A stretch of DNA of 64,000 bases from Tieghemostelium lacteum (taxonomy: Eukaryota > Evosea > Eumycetozoa > Dictyosteliales > Raperosteliaceae). The translations under genes and the position numbers were made by a program. The notes beneath the pieces are model-generated. The model searched no databases. It was given only the letters and a program-made list of their open reading frames with translations, and was not told the DNA's origin. Below, one piece after another: positions 56,822-64,000 of this stretch. The stretch covers positions 186,001 to 250,000 of the forward strand of contig LODT01000001.1 in assembly GCA_001606155.1 (NCBI GenBank). Reading direction: 5' to 3'. Position 1 is the first letter of the stretch, and every line of letters begins with the position of its first letter.

Positions 56822-59035
56822 TTATTTTTTTTCAGAATGTAATTTATCATTTAAATAGGATTTAGAGAGTAAAGGTGAGACTGGATGTGATGATAATAAA
56901 CTTTCTTTGGCACAAAGACTACCAATATTAATTGATTCCTCAATAGAGATATTATTGTATAGTGAATATATGACACCACCACAGAGACTGTCACCAGCAC
57001 CTGTAACATCAATTATATCCTTTTTGGCTACATTTGGTGCCTGATAGACTTTGAAAATATATTCACTATCTTTCTTATAAGATAATAACATTCCATTGGG
57101 TCCCATCTTTGTTATAATAAATCTCATTCCACTGTCAATTAGAACTTTACTGTGTAATTTAATAGATTCCAATGAGGTGTCTTGATGATTAACATTATTA
57201 TTATTTTCCAATAATTTTGGTTGTTTTTCTAGTAGATCTTTAGCCATGGCGAAAAGTTCATCTGTATTTGGTGATGTATAAGTAATGCTTGATGTGATAT
57301 TAGCTTGAATTGGTTTCATTGATTTATAATGACTAGTTGGTTCTACCCATAGTTTAATACTAGGATTATTCTGCTGTATTAAATCATGTAGATATATCAT
57401 AGATTCTATGGGGATATTGGTATCGATTATAATCATTTTTGCCTTGAGTAATTGTGGTTTGAATTTTTGTAGATATTGAGGAGTGATGTGGTTGAAAATT
57501 TCCATTTGAGAGATTGCTACAGATAAATCGCCCTTTTCATCTAGAATGGCATTATAAATTGCAGTATTCTCTCCTTTAACTCTGGCTATAGCCTGAGTAT
57601 CCAATTTAACACTTTCAAAATGATTAATGAGTAATTCTGCATATTGATCAGATCCAACTGCACTGATAAACATTGGATTTTGATCAAGTCGTGCCAATAC
57701 CTCTGCTATATTTCTTGCTACACCACCCATTTTAATTTCAATGTGACCTGGGTTAGATGTTTCCATTCTGAAACCAGATACCTTATTTGGTTTAGATATC
57801 ATATCAATTACACAACCACCAATCACAATCAGATCACTGTTTACTTCTCTTTTTGGTTTTGTAGGAGTTGGTGTGTTTTTTAATGTTGGTTGGGTAGGCC
57901 TCCCTTCTTGTCCTGAAATTTGTTTAATTGGTTCTGGACTATTTAGTTTATGGTCATTACCCTTTTTGATATTGTAGTATTGAAGTGCAATCTCTGATCC
58001 CACTTTAGCGTTGTTTTTAATCAATTGTATATTTAATTCGAGTGATTTTCCTTTGGTTTTATCATTTACCATTTTCAAGAGATATGGTGTAATATCTTTA
58101 CCTTTTACGAGATCTCTTTCAGATTGTTGAATAGATTCAGTAATGGCTCTGTTAATCTCTTCAGATTCACCAATTTGGTTTGGAACAGCAACAACAACAC
58201 CACTACTCATAGATAGAATATCATTAGAGTAAATTAATTTAGCAATTTGGTAAGTGTCATCTATACGCATTGGAGATGCATGACCAGAGTCCTTTGTAAA
58301 GAATGCTGGGAATTCAGAAGTCTGATAGGAGAGGACTGTTACACCTTGAGTTTCTAGGTATTCAAGTGTCTTACCTATATCCAAAATAGACTTTACACCA
58401 GCACAAACTACAGCTACACCATTTCTTCCCAATTCAGTTAAATCAGCAGAGACATCCATTGATATCTCAGCATTTCTATGTACACCTCCTAAACCACCAG
58501 TAACAAATATCTTTATTCCTACCATTGAAGATATAAGTATAGTAGATGATACAGTTGTAGAACCAGTCTTACCTTGACTGACTACATAAGGTAAATCTCT
58601 ACGTGATGTCTTTATAGATTCAACACCAACCTGTGCAATATATAATATCTCTTCATCAGTCATTCCAACATGTATAGTACCATTTATAATTGCAATGGTT
58701 GCAGGTACAACACCTTGATCTCTGACAATTTGTTCTACACTTTTAGCAGTCTCATAGTTTTTAGGAAATGGCATACCATGTGAAATAATTGTACTCTCAA
58801 GTGCTACAATAGGTAAACCATCTCTCAATGCTATTTCTACATCTTTTGAGAATTTAAATACTTTTCTCAACTCTGCCATATTACCCGTAGGATCATGTGT
58901 TCCGTAATCAGCTTCATAAATCTTTCTATGTGTACTAATATTTGGGTTTGTATTCTTTAATCCTGATGAATTTAAATATTTAAATATAAAATATGATAGT
59001 ATTACTATACAAATAGTTTGAAATAATTGTTTCAT
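56822..59035 (-). CDS. Bifunctional pseudouridine-5'-phosphate glycosidase / pseudouridine kinase
   Basis: One exon of 737 residues. An N-terminal hydrophobic helix (about 5-20) may anchor or target the protein. Residues about 60-365 match the PsuG (YeiN) glycosidase, with IVALESTIISHGMPFPKN and VVCAGVKSILDIGKTLEYLE. Residues about 395-735 match a PfkB-type kinase (PsuK/YeiC), with GGVARNIAEVLARL and the signature DVTGAGDSLCGG (near 677). The fused enzyme phosphorylates pseudouridine and then splits it into uracil and ribose 5-phosphate, recycling modified RNA bases. Bacteria usually keep the two enzymes as separate neighbouring genes; fusion is known in several eukaryotes. Its end faces the CCCH protein gene, about 57 bp away. 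Confidence 0.93.
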   Translation of the reverse strand: MKQLFQTICIVILSYFIFKYLNSSGLKNTNPNISTHRKIYEADYGTHDPTGNMAELRKVFKFSKDVEIALRDGLPIVALESTIISHGMPFPKNYETAKSVEQIVRDQGVVPATIAIINGTIHVGMTDEEILYIAQVGVESIKTSRRDLPYVVSQGKTGSTTVSSTILISSMVGIKIFVTGGLGGVHRNAEISMDVSADLTELGRNGVAVVCAGVKSILDIGKTLEYLETQGVTVLSYQTSEFPAFFTKDSGHASPMRIDDTYQIAKLIYSNDILSMSSGVVVAVPNQIGESEEINRAITESIQQSERDLVKGKDITPYLLKMVNDKTKGKSLELNIQLIKNNAKVGSEIALQYYNIKKGNDHKLNSPEPIKQISGQEGRPTQPTLKNTPTPTKPKREVNSDLIVIGGCVIDMISKPNKVSGFRMETSNPGHIEIKMGGVARNIAEVLARLDQNPMFISAVGSDQYAELLINHFESVKLDTQAIARVKGENTAIYNAILDEKGDLSVAISQMEIFNHITPQYLQKFKPQLLKAKMIIIDTNIPIESMIYLHDLIQQNNPSIKLWVEPTSHYKSMKPIQANITSSITYTSPNTDELFAMAKDLLEKQPKLLENNNNVNHQDTSLESIKLHSKVLIDSGMRFIITKMGPNGMLLSYKKDSEYIFKVYQAPNVAKKDIIDVTGAGDSLCGGVIYSLYNNISIEESINIGSLCAKESLLSSHPVSPLLSKSYLNDKLHSEKK

Positions 59036-59175
59036 TGTCTTCTCTTTTCTATAACTAATTATAATATTAGAATTAATAAATAAAAAAAAAAATTTTAATT
59101 TGAGTGGGTGTGGATCTTCATCAAAAAAATTTGTAGATTAACTCCCTTTGAGGAAATATCTGAAATTTGAATTTA

Positions 59176-62100
59176 TTATAATTTATTTAATTTTTTCATT
59201 CTAATAAACCTATCAAATTTACGATGAAATTTAACTCTAAATTCCATATTAGTGAGTACTTTGTAAAGTATAACACCAATAATTAAAAGCAAAACAAAAG
59301 CAACAACAGCAATGATGATACCAATCTTTTCAAGTCTTGTCAAACCATCATCAACAGATGGTTCACAAAGTGAACCTATTTTGTCGCCAGCAGGTAAGAT
59401 ATCAGATAGAATAGAGAAATCGGGATCAACCAATGCATTTGCTCTATAGAATGGTATATTAATACCAACCATTCTAGTTACATATTTTGTAGTTTGAAGA
59501 TCTTCAATAACAGGGAATATAGTATTGGTAATGCTAATAATACGATTATCAATAACCCCTCTTTTTATGAATCTACAATACAGTGAGTTTTGGTTGACTT
59601 GTAATCGAACATACTCTAAATCACTGTTGATAATATCACCATGCTCTTGATAGGAACAACTGTCATCTTCCGAAGAATCAAAAGATGCCGACATTAAAAA
59701 TTGTAATTGATTGAAATTCGATGTGAATTTATATGGGGTCAATTCAATTTTGTATTTAATGGTAGATGGTAACATTGCAATCTTGGAATTTGCAAAATAT
59801 ACAACAGTCACTTGTGTATAGAACTGAATGGTAACTTTAATTTTGGTAACCAAACCCAAATGGAAAACAGTTGTTTTATACTGGTACTCTAAATATTCGT
59901 TATTAAGTGGTGATGTTGTATTCTTAAATTCCCAACTATTGAATTGAAATTTAACAACTTCATTCAACGCACTATCGAGTTCCCTAAGTGCCTCAATTTT
60001 TATATACGCTGATAGAGTAATGATTTGTCCATTTGGTAGAGTAGTTGTATAGTTACTGTGTATATCAGGGTTGGATGTGTTTACAAATGGAGATGGTATG
60101 ATAACAATTTGAGACATGCAATCATTTCCAGTCCACGGATAGTTACATTGACAACCTAGTAATGTGCATACACCATTACTTCCACCACAAATTGGAGTTC
60201 CCATACATGGTAGAGGTGGTTTAACATTATTTGGAGGTACAATTGGTGATACCACAATCTTATTAGACATAAAATTCTGATTTGCTAATGATACCAAAAA
60301 GTATGTTTGATGTGGTCGTATTCCATCATAAATCATAAAGTTCTCAGACTGATAGATTGATGTTAGATTCACAGCTGAATCTATATACTCAACCCTCATT
60401 ATAAGATTAGATTCCAAACCAAACCCATACCCAACAATAGATATCTGAGTATCTAGATTTGATATTGGTGTTACTTCTAACATCATTGGTTGTCTATCAT
60501 AAGTTACATTTAACAATGGATTGAATCCAGATATCTGTATAATATCATCAGTTGAATATCCTATAATATTCATGTGTTCATCTGTAATTCCATTAATGGA
60601 TATCAGAATATTGCTACTTGGGTATCCTATACCGTATGGTAAGTTTATCATACAACTATAATTGGCACTTTTTAAACCTGGATCATATGCCAAAGGGTAA
60701 GCATTTACATAATCCATTGCAAAGAATGTAGAGTAAAAGTAACATCTAGGTGCATGTCTATAGGATATAGGTGTTTGTGTATCCTGAACTGTAAAATTAA
60801 CAAAAAATTGTCTTGTCCATGAGAACAAATTAATAGGTCCATCCGAAATGATTAAAAACTCTGTTAATACAGGTGGAGTTGTGTCGTCTTGTGGAGTCTG
60901 ACAATCAACTGAAATGGATAAACTTGATATCAAATTTGGATTATCTAAAATATACATTAAAGGTGATATTACATATGGTATACTATTAGTAATGCCCAAC
61001 ACCAATTCAGAAGCTTTTATATAACTCTGGTACCCATTTTTGTCAAAAAGCCAAATCAAATCTATGAAATAGGTGTCCTGAAGACACGCTGGATTAATGG
61101 TAACTTCAACAGTATAGGTATCCAAATAAATAGACTGATATTCTTGTGGTTTGATTGAAATTGTCTGAGAATAATATGGATCAAGAAGTGAAAGTACAGT
61201 AACCATTCCCCAATCTAAACCATTTACTTTATCTTCAATAGTTAAATTCCAGCTTATAATACCACCTAGAGCATTCGAGATTGGACCTGATGTCACAATG
61301 TCAAGTACCATAGGTGGCATCATATCAGCATAGTCAGATCGAGCTCTTAGTTTCCAAGATTCTTTGAAATATATACTATCATAACTTAGAGATTCATAGT
61401 ACATTGTGAATTCCAAATAACCACTAAACAATCTAGATGGAATATTAAAATCAGCAGAAAACATTTGTTCATCTTCATTCCAAAAACCATTATAACTCTT
61501 CCCCAATTGTTTAAAAGATACAGTTACTTCACCTTTTACATCAATATTACTTAAATTGAAATATATTGTATTATTACAATCCAATAATGTCAGATCAATA
61601 TCATTCATTGCAAATCTAACAAATGTTACTTGGTGAACATTAAGTAAATCTATATATTATATTAAAAGTTAGTTGTTTACTCTACTGTACATTAACACAA
61701 CTTATAATATTTACAATCATTATCTATAGGTGGATGAAATTGAGGTATTGGTATATAGTCACCATAAAATCCATCATATCTTTGAAAGTTTCCATAGGAG
61801 TCAAATATTTGAATTGAAGGTTTTGAATCTGTAGAGCTATATAAACCAGTTGTGTTGATATATTGTTGAAATGTTGCATTTTGTAATGAACCAGAAACAA
61901 GATCTACAGCAGTCAATGTATATCCATCCCCAATTACCTTAAATACTCCAGTGTCATCAGTAGCCACCACTTGAATTATAAATGATATACCATCAATTGG
62001 TAAATATTCAATACTCTGTATCACAGGTGAGGTAGTATCTAATTAACCATTTCATAATATTAATAAAAATATGTATTTTCATTGATAAAAATGTAAGACT

Positions 62101-63580
62101 TTTACATACCAATTGGTGAAGTTGCATTAACACTAACACTATAAAATATATCATCACCTGTGATAGAACCAATAGATAGAGTCAGATTGGTACTGAAAGG
62201 GGGTAGTAAATATTGAAATTTTACAATTAAATTGTTGTTTACTGATGATCTACCCACAACAGCCATTGGATAATTAAAGGATACTGATTCTCGAATTTGA
62301 CCAAATGTACTTGAGAGAAGAAATGATGAAATTAAATTTGAAAGCTCAGCTGTAATTTCAATATCAAATTGTGTAACTTTTGTTGATATTACTGTAATAT
62401 TTACAGATTTACTACTTGAATCTATTTATCATAAATAGAATGTAAATAAAATGATATATTTATATTGTAATCAAAATGTACATACTCGATGTAGTATAAG
62501 ATGTAAGACCTGTACTTGATGGTGTACTATCAGAGTAAAAATTAATTGCTTTTGATATAGTTTGATCTACGCTGCAAATTTCTAAATTTAAAATTGTATA
62601 ATTCCCATCTAAGCTACCATAAATTGGTTTATTTCTAATTGAACTTTGACCATGTCCATCATAATCTTGTATATAATATATAGGTTTATGATAATCTACA
62701 AATTCAGCAATATAATAAAATTGTTTATATTGAACTCCTAAATCTGCAATGGAATGGCCATACCCATATGTATAAACAGTAGGTTCCACTCCAGCTATAA
62801 ATCAATTGAAATAATTAGAAAATCTATTGTAAATAAACATTATAAATGCATACATACACATTGAATTTACAAAAGTTGGAAAAGTAAAATTTGATAGCCT
62901 ATCAAGATAGTCACGTATTGAGAATGTAATTGTTGGTTCTATATCCCATAATGTGACTATATTACACTGAAAACTTAGTAGATTGTAACCTTGTTGGTAT
63001 GAATAACACTCGTATTGGTCTTCAGGTGGTAAGTTAATTTGAAATACACTTTCAGAATGAATAGCTTTGTTCAAATTAAGTATTAAATATACAGTATAGT
63101 AACCGTATTCTAACATTTTAAATTGTTGATCTCTATTCAAGTTTACAATTGGATAAGGTAATGATTCACAATTGTATTCAATTTCACCACCTATATTGAT
63201 ATCATTGACTTGCCAAAGATTCTCTAATAGACCAGACCCAAGTGCAATATAGATATCATATTGAAAATAAAAGTTCCTGTTATCTCTACCAATCACATAG
63301 ATTGTAGTGTTTACTAATGTAGATGTTACTTGAGTATATCAGAATCCAAAGTTTCAGCTTTAATTAATATCTCATAACTAAATTTACAATATCCTGGAAT
63401 ATGTGCATAATAGTTATTGGTTTCCTCTACTGTTAAATCGATAATTTTATAAGAATCTGTTTTTTTATTATAAATCGATTTGGTTAAAATAAAATCATTT
63501 TCAAAGTTTATCCTTCAACAATATTTACAAATAATTGTACAAAATAGCAATAAAATAGTAACCAATAAATATAGATTCAT
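59176..63580 (-). CDS. ComC-like EGF/TIG transmembrane protein with one frame break
   Basis: Exons: 63580-63529, 63456-62858, 62794-62486, 62391-62110, 62038-61697 and 61649-59176. The product would exceed 1300 residues. It starts with a signal peptide (MNLYLLVTILLLFC). Many beta-rich IPT/TIG-like repeats follow, then an EGF-type segment (CGGSNGVCTLLGCQCNYPWTGNDC spread over 60170-60195), the family's late domain (SFDSSEDDSCSYQ, SLYCRFIKRG) and a transmembrane helix (IIIAVVAFVLLLIIGVILY) with a basic tail. This resembles Dictyostelium ComC-type receptors, a large family linked to cell-cell signalling. The 72-bp first intron removes an in-frame TGA at 63517-63515. One remaining single-base frame change lies near 63330-63342. 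The last intron (61650-61696) is only 47 bp with a weak donor (GTTAAT). Confidence 0.75.
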
Positions 63581-63882
63581 AGCAGTGATTATAAATAAAA
63601 AAATGAATGAGTAGAATGAAATCCGAGGTGAATAAAAAAATTGGATCTTTAAATAGAACTCTTGAGAATAGAGCCTAATTTTCAAAAAAAGAATTCATGA
63701 ATTCATGCACCACAATGATTCCAAATACCGATATATCAATTTTTTTTATTAATAATTAATCAATATTTCGGAGTTAATGGAACATGGTATTATATTTATT
63801 TTTGAGTGATTCAAAAATTCTGGGTGATATAAGTTTATAAAAAATTGATTTTATTGTCAAAAAAAATAAGTAAAATACAAAG
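63581..63882. other. Divergent promoter region
   Basis: About 300 bp of AT-rich DNA between the ComC-like gene and the partial gene at the window end. No motif stands out. Confidence 0.4.
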
Positions 63883-64000
63883 ATGAGTCATCTCATTGAT
63901 TCTTATAAATTAATATCATCAAAAGTAAAGAAAAAGAAATTTTCAGTGAGGAAACCAAATTATGGTGAGGCTATAGAACAATTGACACAGGTTATGAATA
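63883..64000 (+). CDS. Start of a gene (partial)
   Basis: From ATG at 63883 the frame stays open to the window edge (39 codons). It reads MSHLIDSYKLISSKVKKKKF, then RKPNYGEAIEQLTQVMN. The basic linker followed by a helix beginning 'P-N-Y-x-E-A' recalls the N-terminal TPR of SNAP-type adaptors (gamma-SNAP), but the piece is too short to be sure. Confidence 0.55.
   Translation, partial: MSHLIDSYKLISSKVKKKKFSVRKPNYGEAIEQLTQVMN

Noticed and set aside
1-64000. Mobile elements, LTR or tyrosine-recombinase retroelements, tRNAs, rRNA, CRISPR
   Set aside because: No reverse transcriptase, integrase, transposase or terminal repeat was seen. I looked for tRNA T-loop strings of the GGTTCGAATCC type in the gaps and found none with a matching cloverleaf.

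Overview
This is nuclear DNA from a dictyostelid social amoeba. It is AT-rich, with long A and T runs between genes. Introns are short (about 54-110 bp) and mostly begin GTATGT or GTAAGT. The gene set is typical of Dictyostelids: a myosin heavy chain kinase with coiled coil, alpha-kinase and WD40 parts, a PAK kinase, a metallo-beta-lactamase cyclic-nucleotide phosphodiesterase, Pianissimo/Rictor, coactosin-type proteins, GATA factors and a ComC-like receptor. Low-complexity N/Q/S/T/P tracts are present but shorter than in D. discoideum, so another dictyostelid seems likelier. The species cannot be fixed by eye.

Layout. 1-7.5 kb: the 3' end of an unknown gene, a PAK kinase (minus) and an mhkA-type myosin II heavy chain kinase (plus). 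7.7-16 kb: an LRR-like protein, RBBP5, TTC27 and an ADCK1-like mitochondrial protein. 16-19.2 kb: a seven-helix membrane protein with one frame break, a gene relic and a four-exon Mob1 gene. 19.6-28.8 kb: a cyclic-nucleotide phosphodiesterase, a small two-exon gene, SQOR, a six-exon DNase II with a long C-terminal tail, and a small lysine-rich nuclear or nucleolar protein. 28.8-29.6 kb: a decayed coding relic. 29.7-41 kb: piaA (Rictor), a small orphan, NTF2 (four exons), HPPD (first coding exon is only ATG), a Ser/Thr-rich membrane protein and an ELO elongase. 41-51 kb: a protein with an ASH2L-like winged helix, a 4.1 kb non-coding gap, and two GATA factors in tandem. 51-64 kb: a triple coactosin protein, a HEAT-like/CCCH protein with six PLPL repeats, a fused pseudouridine catabolic enzyme, a ComC-like receptor with one frame break, and the start of another gene.

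Several genes belong to shared systems. The PAK kinase, the MHC kinase, the phosphodiesterase, Pianissimo, Mob1 and the coactosin protein all bear on chemotaxis, the actomyosin cortex and cytokinesis. RBBP5 is a COMPASS subunit, and the winged-helix protein carries a domain like that of another COMPASS subunit. There is no operon structure, and I saw no transposon, CRISPR array, tRNA or rRNA.

The best candidates for something new are: (1) the 4.1 kb gap upstream of the paired GATA genes, which holds GT-rich blocks, a perfect 9-bp hairpin and a cluster of three hairpins including a 19-bp imperfect stem; (2) the HEAT-like/PLPL-repeat/CCCH protein; (3) DNase II with its lysine- and cysteine-containing tail; and (4) the three-domain coactosin protein. 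Intron borders were placed by reading frames and splice consensus only.
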